A stretch of 28,793 nucleotides of DNA from DMER64 sp041652255 (GTDB taxonomy: Bacteria; Bacteroidota; Bacteroidia; Bacteroidales; UBA932): positions 1-28,793 of the forward strand of contig JBAZHT010000018.1 of the NCBI GenBank assembly GCA_041652255.1. The letters run 5' to 3'. The translations under genes were made by a program, and so were the position numbers. Positions 7,548 through 15,561 of the stretch are shown here, one piece after another; positions within the stretch are counted from its first letter, which is position 1, and the number at the start of each line of letters is the position of its first letter. The notes beneath the pieces were generated by a model. The model did not search any database. It was not told the origin of the DNA and worked only from the letters and a program-made list of their open reading frames with translations.

Positions 7548-7982
7548 ATGTTACCTACATTAAGAAGAACACAGAACTGGTGGCCCTCATTGTTTAACGA
7601 ATTTTTGGACAATGACGGATTCGGCAGAATGGTCGGAACGACATCTCCCGCCATCAATGTTATCGAGAACGAAAAAGATTACAAGGTTGAGGTAGCCGCT
7701 CCCGGTATGACAAAAGAAGATTTCGGAATCCGGCTGGATCAGGACAACCGCCTGATCATATGCCTGGAAAAGAAAGAAGACAAGTCCAAAGAAGACACGA
7801 ACGGCAAATACCTCAGACGCGAATTTTCCTATTCTCATTACGAGCAGGCATTCTTGCTTCCTGATGACATCCTGAAGGACAAGATAGAAGCTGCCATGGA
7901 AAACGGGGTGCTCAGCATCACCATACCCAAAGACATGGAGTCTCCTACCGTTCCCAAAGAATATCAGATAGAGATCAAATAG
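7548..7982 (+). CDS. Hsp20 family small heat-shock protein
   Basis: A 144-residue alpha-crystallin-type chaperone that binds unfolding proteins without ATP and forms large oligomers. The alpha-crystallin domain spans about 38-135, from SPAINVIENEKDYKVEVAAPGM through the dimerisation loop to ENGVLSITIPK. The C-terminal tail ends YQIEIK, with an IxI-type motif. The length is typical. A full AAGGAGG ribosome site precedes the start, and a strong bidirectional terminator follows at 8001-8028. An 82-nt gap after ridA separates it from the preceding unit, so it probably has its own stress-responsive promoter, which I could not pinpoint. Confidence 0.93.
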   Translation: MLPTLRRTQNWWPSLFNEFLDNDGFGRMVGTTSPAINVIENEKDYKVEVAAPGMTKEDFGIRLDQDNRLIICLEKKEDKSKEDTNGKYLRREFSYSHYEQAFLLPDDILKDKIEAAMENGVLSITIPKDMESPTVPKEYQIEIK

Positions 7983-8000
7983 GAAAAAAAGCAGTAAAGA

Positions 8001-8028
8001 AAAAACCACCTCATGCGGGGTGGTTTTT
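8001..8028. terminator. Bidirectional intrinsic terminator
   Basis: AAAAACCACC (8001-8010) pairs with GGTGGTTTTT (8019-8028) around a short loop. The A-run and T-run on the two sides serve both hsp20 (plus) and the lipoprotein hydrolase gene (minus), which converge here. Confidence 0.85.
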
Positions 8029-8036
8029 TAATGCAC

Positions 8037-9248
8037 TCATTTCAATAGCAGGTACAGGAGCATGGTAATGTAATACTCGAAACCGTAATTGAAATGATCC
8101 CCATCACCCCGTATCAGGGTGACACAGCCGCCTTTGCGCTTAAACGTTTCATACAGACGCTCTGCTGTCTGAAAAGGAGCCATTGTATCATCTTCCGTAT
8201 GAATAATGGTCATGGGGGCACGGGGAACCCATCCCTCAATGACAGAATGAAGCCTCAGGCAAGAATCCACTTTGTTTAAGGATGCATTTTTTTCATCGGT
8301 AAAAAATTCGGGATGCATATATGTTGTGAGGTACGGGCCTATGAATTCGCGCATTTCATGAGCCAGGTATTTTCGGGAAAGCCAGTCATCCATATTGGAA
8401 AGCAGGGGGTCAATAAAAACTTCTGTATAATCAAGGTCCAGTCCGTACCAGTAATCCATGGCAACATACATATAGGGAACAAAGGGAAATGTACAATATC
8501 CGGTTTCGGCAAGAATATCCATAGCCATTCCCAGATCGTAAACCCCTCCTCCGGGATAAGAACTTTCCACAATAAGACCTGCTGTATCGTATTTTTCTAT
8601 GTGACGGTGCAGGGAAACAACGCCCAATCCTCCCATGGAATAACCGCCAATAGTGACTTTGTTTGAAAAGGGGATACCTTCCGAACGGAAATAATCGGCT
8701 GTGGCAAGGTGCATGTCATAGGCCACCAGTCCGGTATTGTCTGAAAAAAGAAAAGGGTACTCAGCATAACTGCTGACACCGTAGCCAACCAGGTCAGGGA
8801 CGATGACTGTATACCCGAAAAAACTCAGAAGACCTTCAAAAGTCAGCAAGAGCTCACTGCCTGCTTTGCCCTTGTCAATTTTTGCCGAGGGGAAGAAATG
8901 CAGCACTCCTTTTGACTTCCTGCCTTCAGGCTGCATGATTAGGCCGGATGCAAGTATATCTGACCCGTGGGGGTCTTTCGTGATATAAGAAATGGCCGTG
9001 CTCTGCACTTTTGCTGTAGTATCTAAAAAATCAACCAATCGTGTGATATTGTCCAGGCTGGTGATATCCAGGGTCGGGTATACACTCAGCAGGGAAGATT
9101 TCAGATCATTAAATGAAAATATACCTTCTCCCAAAACTTCGCGGAAATGTCCTGTTTCATTGACGGGAGTGTCCATTGGGCCCCGGCAGGAAAAGAGGAT
9201 CAGCATGAAAAAAAGGATCCACAGGCTGCAAAATTTTAAATTTTTCAT
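8037..9248 (-). CDS. Lipoprotein alpha/beta hydrolase (secretory-lipase-like)
   Basis: A 403-residue lipoprotein with an alpha/beta-hydrolase fold. The signal peptide ends in a lipobox, LILFSC, with Cys21 as the lipidation site. The nucleophile elbow GGYSMGG places Ser204; Asp353 or Asp354 (HTEDDTMAP) and His385 (GDGDHF) would complete the triad. The layout resembles LIP-type secretory lipases and cell-envelope esterases, but the substrate is unknown. The frame stays open far upstream to 9926; that part overlaps purF in antisense and has no signal peptide, so the ATG at 9248 is the start. A TATATTTG box at 9285-9292 gives a leader of about 30-36 nt. The gene converges on hsp20. Confidence 0.8.
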   Translation of the reverse strand: MKNLKFCSLWILFFMLILFSCRGPMDTPVNETGHFREVLGEGIFSFNDLKSSLLSVYPTLDITSLDNITRLVDFLDTTAKVQSTAISYITKDPHGSDILASGLIMQPEGRKSKGVLHFFPSAKIDKGKAGSELLLTFEGLLSFFGYTVIVPDLVGYGVSSYAEYPFLFSDNTGLVAYDMHLATADYFRSEGIPFSNKVTIGGYSMGGLGVVSLHRHIEKYDTAGLIVESSYPGGGVYDLGMAMDILAETGYCTFPFVPYMYVAMDYWYGLDLDYTEVFIDPLLSNMDDWLSRKYLAHEMREFIGPYLTTYMHPEFFTDEKNASLNKVDSCLRLHSVIEGWVPRAPMTIIHTEDDTMAPFQTAERLYETFKRKGGCVTLIRGDGDHFNYGFEYYITMLLYLLLK

Positions 9249-9284
9249 AAGATTGGGATCATTTTTTACGGAAAATGACAGGAA

Positions 9285-9292
9285 CAAATATA
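9285..9292 (-). promoter_or_regulatory. -7 box of lipoprotein hydrolase gene
   Basis: TATATTTG on the minus strand, 36 nt before the ATG at 9248, in the short divergent gap with purF. It gives this gene an ordinary leader, unlike purF. Confidence 0.5.
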
Positions 9293-9298
9293 ATAGTT

Positions 9299-9306
9299 TA
9301 TTTTTG
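9299..9306 (+). promoter_or_regulatory. -7 box of purF
   Basis: TATTTTTG fits TAnnTTTG and ends 5 nt before the purF ATG. Transcription would begin at or next to the start codon. No -33 TTTG is visible. Confidence 0.5.
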
Positions 9307-9311
9307 CAGCC

Positions 9312-11153
9312 ATGGAAACGTTGAAGCATGAATGCGGCATTGCCATCATACGTCTGAAAAAGCCTGCCGGATATTATCAAAATAAATACGGCAGCCGGAC
9401 GTACGGGTTGCAGAAACTGTTTCTTTTGATGGAGAAACAACATAACAGGGGACAAGAGGGGGCCGGGCTGGCCTGTATTAATACAAAAGCAGTTCCCGGT
9501 GAAGAATATATATTCCGGGACCGCAAAACAGGGAATAACGCCATCAATGAAGTTTTTGATTCCGTATACGGCATGATCAACGGAACCCGGTCCGAAAACA
9601 CCCCATTCATTGGCGATATGTATATGGGACACCTGCGTTACAGTACAACCGGGAAAAGCGGTCTTTCTTATATACATCCGCATCTGAGACGCAGTAACTG
9701 GGCTGCCAAAACACTTGTTCTGTGTGGCAATTTCAATTTGACAAACATTCCCGTGATCTGTAAATCGCTTACGGATGCAGGACAACACCCACGGTCTATG
9801 GCAGACACCCATATTTTGCTGGAACAGATGGGACATCGCCTGGATATGGAAATAGAATACCTCTACCGGGAATTTCACGGTCAGGGATACCGGGGTACAG
9901 AACTGACCGGAAAGATAGAAGATCATTTTAACGCGACTGAATTATTAAAAAAATGTACGGCTTTGTGGGACGGGGGATACGTAGTGGCCGGTATGACAGG
10001 ATCCGGCGAAACGTTCTGTGTCAGGGATCCGTGGGGTATCCGAACAGCCTTTTATTACCAGGATCCGGAAATAGCCGTGGTTGCTTCTGAGCGCCCTGTT
10101 ATTCAAACTGTTATGAACGTTGACATGGAGGACATCCGGGAATTGTTGCCGGGGCAGGCGCTCCGTATTTCGCGGGACGGAAATGTTTCTTGCCCTCAAA
10201 TACTGGATCCGCGTAACGTTAAACCCTGTTCTTTTGAAAGGATTTATTTTTCAAGAGGAAGTGATGCGGATATTTACCGTGAACGGAAAGCACTGGGAAA
10301 CAATCTTGTAAAACCTGTTCTGGAAGCCGTTGATCATGATTTCCGGAATACGGTCTTTTCTTACATTCCCAATACGGCTGAAGCAGCCTATTATGGTCTG
10401 TTGCAGGGCCTGGAAGAGCATCTTAACGGGATCAAGAAAGAGGCAATCCTTTCAGACAGTATCTGCAATGACAGGGAACAACTGGGAAAGATACTGTCGC
10501 TTTCGGTAAGGAATGAAAAAGTAGCTGTAAAGGACATTAAACTCCGAACCTTCATAGCCGAAGGAAATACACGTGATGATCTGGCCGCACACGTTTACGA
10601 CGTTACTTACGGGACCATCGTACCGGAAAAAGACAACCTGGTAGTTTTGGATGACAGCATTGTCAGGGGTACAACATTGAAGCAGAGCATTTTAAAGATT
10701 CTGGACAGGTTGCATCCCAAAAAAATCGTAATTGTTTCTTCTTCACCACAGATACGTTATCCCGATTTCTACGGCATAGATATGTCCGGACTGGGGCAAT
10801 TCATTGCCTTTAGGGCAGCCATGCAATTGTTGCAGGAACGTGGCATGGAGGATCTTATACAAACCGTTTACCGGAAGGCCAAAAGGGATCCCCGGAATTC
10901 TTCTGTAAACCATGTACATGAACTGTATGCGCCCTTTACTGCTGCGGATATCTCGTATAAGATCTCTCAAATGCTTACTCCTGCGGGAACCGGAGCACAG
11001 GTTCAGATCGTTTATCAGAGCCTGGAAGGACTTCATAAAGCCTGTCCCGGTCATACGGGTGACTGGTATTTTTCGGGGAATTATCCTACTCCTGGAGGGG
11101 TAAAACTTGTCAACAGGGCTTTCGTGGAATATATGGAAAGCGTTGGCAATTAA
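9312..11153 (+). CDS. purF: Amidophosphoribosyltransferase, Bacteroidetes-type
   Basis: A 613-residue enzyme for the first committed step of purine synthesis: PRPP plus glutamine to phosphoribosylamine. The N-terminal glutaminase begins METLKHECGIA; Cys8 would become the N-terminal nucleophile after removal of a 7-residue propeptide. EKQHNRGQEGAGLAC (41-55) is the class II amidotransferase signature. The PRPP-binding motif VVLDDSIVRGTT spans 444-455. The protein is about 100 residues longer than E. coli PurF, as I recall for Bacteroidales homologues. It is not in a pur cluster here. It overlaps the end of the MarR gene tail-to-tail by 4 nt. Confidence 0.9.
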   Translation: METLKHECGIAIIRLKKPAGYYQNKYGSRTYGLQKLFLLMEKQHNRGQEGAGLACINTKAVPGEEYIFRDRKTGNNAINEVFDSVYGMINGTRSENTPFIGDMYMGHLRYSTTGKSGLSYIHPHLRRSNWAAKTLVLCGNFNLTNIPVICKSLTDAGQHPRSMADTHILLEQMGHRLDMEIEYLYREFHGQGYRGTELTGKIEDHFNATELLKKCTALWDGGYVVAGMTGSGETFCVRDPWGIRTAFYYQDPEIAVVASERPVIQTVMNVDMEDIRELLPGQALRISRDGNVSCPQILDPRNVKPCSFERIYFSRGSDADIYRERKALGNNLVKPVLEAVDHDFRNTVFSYIPNTAEAAYYGLLQGLEEHLNGIKKEAILSDSICNDREQLGKILSLSVRNEKVAVKDIKLRTFIAEGNTRDDLAAHVYDVTYGTIVPEKDNLVVLDDSIVRGTTLKQSILKILDRLHPKKIVIVSSSPQIRYPDFYGIDMSGLGQFIAFRAAMQLLQERGMEDLIQTVYRKAKRDPRNSSVNHVHELYAPFTAADISYKISQMLTPAGTGAQVQIVYQSLEGLHKACPGHTGDWYFSGNYPTPGGVKLVNRAFVEYMESVGN

Positions 11154-11515
11154 AGGAGTTTGCGCAGTACATCCGGTATTTGTACAGGCAAACTTTTCAG
11201 CTGCCTGTATTTTTTCAGCCCTTCTTCCGATAACGAGAAATACATCTTTCGTTTGTCCCGGTCACATACCGAACGCTTGATCCATTGTTTGGATTCGGCC
11301 GATCTCAACACTTTGGAAATATGAGAGGGAGAAAAACCGGTGGTTTCAGAAATGTCTGAAGCTGAAAGATGTACTTTGTGTTCTGTCACTTTCTCACCCA
11401 GGATACAAAGCAGTATGGCTTCGTTCATGCTCAGGGAATGGATCTGTACCAGGTTTTTTTCGAATTCGTAAAAAGCCTTTAGTACATCTTTCATCAAACA
11501 GAGTGAACTTTCCAT
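11150..11515 (-). CDS. MarR family transcriptional regulator
   Basis: A 121-residue winged-helix protein. The DNA-binding region reads LSASDISETTGFSPSHISKVLRSAESKQWIKRS, and the wing is the charged CDRDKRKMYFSLSEEG. MarR proteins act as dimers on short palindromes and respond to oxidants, phenolics or sulfur species. It begins 7 nt after the stop of the CoA-disulfide-reductase-like fusion gene, so it is almost certainly cotranscribed and likely controls that operon. The perfect 16-bp palindrome at 14036-14051, upstream of the operon, is a natural candidate operator. Cys6 and Cys80 could be redox sensors, but this is speculation. Confidence 0.85.
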   Translation of the reverse strand: MESSLCLMKDVLKAFYEFEKNLVQIHSLSMNEAILLCILGEKVTEHKVHLSASDISETTGFSPSHISKVLRSAESKQWIKRSVCDRDKRKMYFSLSEEGLKKYRQLKSLPVQIPDVLRKLL

Positions 11516-11522
11516 TTTTGGA

Positions 11523-14024
11523 TTATATAAACAAGTTTACATCTGCCTGTACGGCACGGTTCATATAGGAAGCCACACCTCCTATGGTCGCATGATCAAT
11601 GAGCTCCTCTTTTTTAACGCCCATTACGTCCATGGACATCTGGCAGGCTATGAATTCCACTCCGTTTTCAATGGCTTGTGTGCGCAGGTCCTCCAGAGAG
11701 TCTATGCCGCGGAGTTTCATGATATGACGCATCATACGGGGTCCCATCCCAAACATATTCATTTTCGAGAGTTTCAGGGCTCCGGAATGAGAAGGCAACA
11801 TCATACCGAACATTTTTCCGAAGATGTCTTTTCTCGTTTTTGGCTTTTTCACTTTTTTAATGACGTTCAGACCCCAGAAAGTAAAGAAAATGCTGACTTT
11901 TTCTCCGGTAGCTGCCGCTCCGTTGGCCAGAACAAAAGTGGCCAGGGCCTTGTCCAGGTCATCACTGAACATGATCAGCGTTTTCCCTTTCCCTCCTGAC
12001 GGAGCAGAAGCCGCTGACAGCTCCTGTTTTTGCTTTTTTTCAACTACGGCTCGGAAAATACCCTTACTGTCGGATTGTTCCACCAGGATGTTTCCTGTTG
12101 TCTGGCACCAGGCCTGAACATCCCTGGCAAATCCCGGGTCGGTGGCCTGAATTTCCATTTGCTCTCCCGGTTCCATGGCATCAATGGTGTGTTTGATCTT
12201 CATAATAGGTCCGGGGCATTGCAACCCGGTGGCGTCAATTTTCAGAACGCTGGCACTTATGGATGATGCACTGGATCGGATGGGTGTTGATCTGTTTTTA
12301 TCAGAAGGATCTCCCGAGTCATCATATTGAGAAGAAAAAGCAGGTGTTATGGGAATTGATCCGTATTCTGATTCGGCGGCTGCTTCGTATGTTTTATAGC
12401 CTCCGCTCAGGTTGTAAACATCTTTGAATCCGTTTTGGACCAGTATATTGGAAGCCAGGTATCCGCGCAGACCTACGGCACAGAAAACATACAGCGGTTT
12501 ATCACGCGGGATTTCCTCCAGCCTGTTCCTCAAAGCATCAACAGGGATGTTGACAGCTCCTTCAATGGTACCCAATGCATTTTCTTCCGCAGTCCTTACG
12601 TCCAGTTTGAACACTTGAGCAGAGTCGGCTTTCTGCATTTTTCTCCAGTACAAAGGCTTCATTTTACCGCTCAGAATATTGGAAGCCACGTACCCGGCAA
12701 TTGCGACGGGATCCTTGGCGGAAGAATATGGCGGGGCGTAGGCATGTTCCAGAGTTATCAGATCATATACTGTCCCGTTCTTTTTGACTATCTGCGCCAG
12801 CAGGTCTATCCGTTTGTCAACGCCTTCGTAACCCACTATCTGGCCACCGTACAAACGGCCGGTTTCCGGATGGAATGTGATCTTGGTACTCATTTGCAGG
12901 GCGTTGGGATAATAGCCTGCATGAGAATTGGAATGGGTGGTTGATGTGAGGTAGGGAAGACCCAGTTGTTTCAGTTTTTTGCCCGGAAGACCCGTTGAGG
13001 CGACCGTCATGTCAAATACTTTGGCTATGGATGTCCCTATAGATCCTTCGTATTTGATCTTATTGCCGAAAACCATATTGTCTGCGACAATCCTTCCCTG
13101 CCTGTTTGCCGGACCGGCCAGGTAATTAAGCCAGGGTTCCCCGGATACCGGGTGGGGGTATTCAATGGCATCTCCTACGGCATAAATATCGGATTCGGAA
13201 GTCTGTAAAAATTCGTTTACGTAAATACCTCCTGCTTTGCCGATCTTCAGACCGGCTTTTTTAGCCAGTGATGTTTCCGGACGTACTCCAATGGAAAGGA
13301 TCACTATGTCGGCTACTATCTGGCTTCCGTCTGCCAGTTCAACGCGAATAGCCGGATCGGGTCCTTTCAGAGGGACAAATCCCTTTACAGCCTGATTAAG
13401 ATGTAAGGCAATGTTTTTCTGGTAAAGATGCTGGTGTACCAGGCCGGCCATGGAAAAGTCGATGGGTGCCATTACCTGGTCGGCCATTTCCACAATGGCT
13501 ACCTGTGCTCCGGTGGCATGCAGGTTCTCGGCCATTTCCAGTCCGATGAAGCCGGCTCCCACTACAACGGCCCGGCGAATAGGATGTGATGTAACGTATT
13601 CTTTAATCCGGTCTGTGTCATCAACGTTCCTCATGGTAAAGATGCCCTCGGAATCGATTCCCGGCAGGGGAGGTTTAACCGGTCCTGCCCCGGGAGAAAG
13701 CAATAGTTTATCGTAACTTTCGGTGTATTCTTCTCCTTGTTCGTTTCTTACTGTAACCTGGTGTTTTTCAGGATCTATGGCAATTACTTCCGATTTAGTC
13801 CTGATTTCCATATTAAAACGTGTTCCAAAGGTTTCCGGCGTCTGCACGAATAGTTTTGCCCTGTCTTTGATCACATCTCCGATGTAATAGGGCAGACCGC
13901 AATTCGCATAGGATATATACGGCCCTTTTTCAAACATTATGATCTCTGCCTTTTCATCGTTTCTTCTGATCCTGGCTGCTGTAGTGGCACCGCCTGCCAC
14001 ACCGCCGATAATTAAATGTTTCAT
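11523..14024 (-). CDS. CoA-disulfide reductase-like fusion: NAD(P)H-FAD reductase + rhodanese + TusA + DsrE-like
   Basis: An 833-residue four-domain protein. Residues 1-450 are a pyridine-nucleotide disulfide oxidoreductase of the CoA-disulfide reductase type, with FAD motif IIGGVAGG, redox Cys42 in SYANCGLPYY, NAD motif VVVGAGFIGLE, and YAVGDA. Residues 460-550 are rhodanese-like with active-site Cys515 (VFCAVGLRG). Residues 594-665 are TusA-like with Cys603 in LQCPGP. Residues 680-833 are DsrE/DsrE2-like with Cys794 (FIACQMSMD). The set suggests reduction and relay of persulfide or polysulfide sulfur, or CoA-persulfide chemistry. The ATG at 14024 begins at the FAD fold; an upstream in-frame extension to 14168 runs into the divergent fucosidase gene and is rejected. 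A MarR gene follows by 7 nt. Confidence 0.9.
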   Translation of the reverse strand: MKHLIIGGVAGGATTAARIRRNDEKAEIIMFEKGPYISYANCGLPYYIGDVIKDRAKLFVQTPETFGTRFNMEIRTKSEVIAIDPEKHQVTVRNEQGEEYTESYDKLLLSPGAGPVKPPLPGIDSEGIFTMRNVDDTDRIKEYVTSHPIRRAVVVGAGFIGLEMAENLHATGAQVAIVEMADQVMAPIDFSMAGLVHQHLYQKNIALHLNQAVKGFVPLKGPDPAIRVELADGSQIVADIVILSIGVRPETSLAKKAGLKIGKAGGIYVNEFLQTSESDIYAVGDAIEYPHPVSGEPWLNYLAGPANRQGRIVADNMVFGNKIKYEGSIGTSIAKVFDMTVASTGLPGKKLKQLGLPYLTSTTHSNSHAGYYPNALQMSTKITFHPETGRLYGGQIVGYEGVDKRIDLLAQIVKKNGTVYDLITLEHAYAPPYSSAKDPVAIAGYVASNILSGKMKPLYWRKMQKADSAQVFKLDVRTAEENALGTIEGAVNIPVDALRNRLEEIPRDKPLYVFCAVGLRGYLASNILVQNGFKDVYNLSGGYKTYEAAAESEYGSIPITPAFSSQYDDSGDPSDKNRSTPIRSSASSISASVLKIDATGLQCPGPIMKIKHTIDAMEPGEQMEIQATDPGFARDVQAWCQTTGNILVEQSDSKGIFRAVVEKKQKQELSAASAPSGGKGKTLIMFSDDLDKALATFVLANGAAATGEKVSIFFTFWGLNVIKKVKKPKTRKDIFGKMFGMMLPSHSGALKLSKMNMFGMGPRMMRHIMKLRGIDSLEDLRTQAIENGVEFIACQMSMDVMGVKKEELIDHATIGGVASYMNRAVQADVNLFI

Positions 14025-14035
14025 CGTTTTTTTTG

Positions 14036-14051
14036 TATATTTATAAATATA
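14036..14051. promoter_or_regulatory. 16-bp perfect palindrome, candidate MarR operator
   Basis: TATATTTATAAATATA equals its own reverse complement. It lies 12 nt upstream of the CoA-disulfide-reductase-like gene, whose operon encodes a MarR regulator, and in the divergent gap with the fucosidase gene. Size and symmetry fit a MarR dimer site. In AT-rich DNA chance symmetry is possible. Confidence 0.5.
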
Positions 14052-14064
14052 AATAGTTTGTATC

Positions 14065-14077
14065 GTCAATATTTGAC
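14065..14077. promoter_or_regulatory. Inverted repeat GTCAA-N3-TTGAC
   Basis: A second symmetric motif in the same divergent gap, 14 nt from the 16-bp palindrome and 17 nt before the fucosidase ATG. It might be a regulator site for the fucosidase gene or part of its promoter (AATATTTG overlaps it). Weak. Confidence 0.3.
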
Positions 14078-14094
14078 AAAGGTAATTATTTCCT

Positions 14095-15519
14095 ATGGAA
14101 AATAAAACAGTCCTCCTGACTTTTTTTTGTATAACAATGAAGTTGTTGACAGGATGCAGTAACGGCAATACTCCTGAACCATGCGGCCCGGTACCTTCTT
14201 CCGCTCAATTGGAATGGCAAAAGATGGAGTATTATATGTTCATCCATTTTGGGCCGAACACATTTACCGATCGTGAATGGGGCACCGGAGGCGAAGATCC
14301 CGGCGTTTTCTATCCCACATCCCTCGATTGCAGGCAATGGGCTTCTACCGCAAGGGAAGCCGGGATGAAAGGGATCATCTTAACAGCAAAGCATCACGAC
14401 GGCTTTTGTCTCTGGCCCAGTCAGTTCAGTACCCATACCGTCCGGGAAAGTCCGTGGAAGGACGGGAAAGGAGATGTTCTTTCAGAGCTTTCACGGGCAT
14501 GCAGGGAATACAATCTGAAATTTGGGGTTTATCTTTCTCCCTGGGACAGGAACCATCCTGCCTACGGAACGGCATCATACAACCAGGTATTTGGCAATAT
14601 GCTTACAGAGGTGCTTTCATCTTACGGTCCCGTATTTGAACAGTGGTTTGACGGGGCGTGCGGTGACGAAACGGAGTCGCCTTACGATTGGACGCTCTTT
14701 CATGATACAGTGCGTGAATACCAGAGAGATGCAGTTATATTCAGCGATGTGGGGCCCGGATGCCGTTGGGTGGGGAACGAACGGGGAATGGCCGGCGAAA
14801 CCAACTGGTCACGTCTTGATACAGCCGGTTATACGCCCGGGAAAAATGCCCCTCCGACTGAAGTGCTGATCTCTGGGAACCGTCAGGGATTGTTATGGAT
14901 ACCTGCCGAGGCAGATGTTTCCCTCCGAACGGGCTGGTTTTACAGTCATTCCACTGACGACAGCCTGAAGACCGTAGACGAACTTATGGATATATACCTG
15001 GGATCGGTGGGCAGGAATGCAAACTTGTTGCTGAACGTCCCTGCGGATCGTTCCGGCCGCATTCCCGCCGGCGATTCTCTCAGGCTGATGGAATTCAAAA
15101 GGAAGCGTATGGAACTTTTTCACAGGAATATTGCCGAATCTGCCCGGACAGAGGCATCTTCGGTCAGGGATGGAAATCTGCACCGCTTTGGTCCCGGAAA
15201 CATAACTGACAAATCTTACGACACATACTGGACTCCACGGGAAGGCAAGTCTGCAGCTTCGTTTACCATATTTCTGAACCGGGAAGAAACATTCAGCATG
15301 ATCCTTCTGGGGGAGTATATCCCTTTAGGCCAAAGGGTGGCCCGTTTCATAGTGGAATGCATAAACCCGACTGACGGTTTGTGGCAAACCATAGCACAAG
15401 GTACAACTATTGGTTATAAAAGGATCTTGACGTTTTCCTCCGTAACTTCATCCAAGATCCGGGTCAGTATCCTGGAAGCAGAGGCCCCGCCTTTGATCAA
15501 TTGTGTGGAACTGTACTGA
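14095..15519 (+). CDS. Alpha-L-fucosidase lipoprotein, GH29
   Basis: A 474-residue exported glycosidase. The lipobox LLTGC makes Cys21 the lipid-attached residue, so the protein is envelope- or surface-anchored. The GH29 barrel is clear: MFIHFGPNTF (48-57), LTAKHHDGFCLWPS (97-109), LKFGVYLSPWDR, and WFDG with Asp186 as the expected nucleophile. The acid/base Glu is probably in GNERGMAGETNW (227-238), as expected for GH29 members of the alpha-1,3/4-fucosidase type. About residues 355-474 look like an F5/8-type carbohydrate-binding beta-sandwich (DKSYDTYWTPREGKSAASFTI). It retains linked fucose from host or dietary glycans by inference only. No transport genes for the sugar lie nearby. Confidence 0.9.
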   Translation: MENKTVLLTFFCITMKLLTGCSNGNTPEPCGPVPSSAQLEWQKMEYYMFIHFGPNTFTDREWGTGGEDPGVFYPTSLDCRQWASTAREAGMKGIILTAKHHDGFCLWPSQFSTHTVRESPWKDGKGDVLSELSRACREYNLKFGVYLSPWDRNHPAYGTASYNQVFGNMLTEVLSSYGPVFEQWFDGACGDETESPYDWTLFHDTVREYQRDAVIFSDVGPGCRWVGNERGMAGETNWSRLDTAGYTPGKNAPPTEVLISGNRQGLLWIPAEADVSLRTGWFYSHSTDDSLKTVDELMDIYLGSVGRNANLLLNVPADRSGRIPAGDSLRLMEFKRKRMELFHRNIAESARTEASSVRDGNLHRFGPGNITDKSYDTYWTPREGKSAASFTIFLNREETFSMILLGEYIPLGQRVARFIVECINPTDGLWQTIAQGTTIGYKRILTFSSVTSSKIRVSILEAEAPPLINCVELY

Positions 15520-15546
15520 AAAGACCGGATAAAGATAAAAAATGAG

Positions 15547-15554
15547 TATTTTTG
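15547..15554 (+). promoter_or_regulatory. -7 box of AI-2E transporter gene
   Basis: TATTTTTG ends 7 nt before the ATG at 15562, again implying a near-leaderless transcript. No -33 TTTG is visible. Confidence 0.45.
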
Positions 15555-15561
15555 ACACCAA

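Noticed and set aside
9249..9926. In-frame upstream extension of the lipoprotein hydrolase gene
   Set aside because: It overlaps purF in antisense and would bury a well-formed lipoprotein signal peptide that starts at 9248.
12435..12944. A 169-codon plus-strand open frame opposite the rhodanese/reductase region
   Set aside because: It is antisense to intact catalytic domains and has no recognisable features.
14025..14168. In-frame upstream extension of the CoA-disulfide-reductase-like gene
   Set aside because: It runs across the divergent promoter region into the fucosidase gene; the FAD-binding fold starts properly at 14024.
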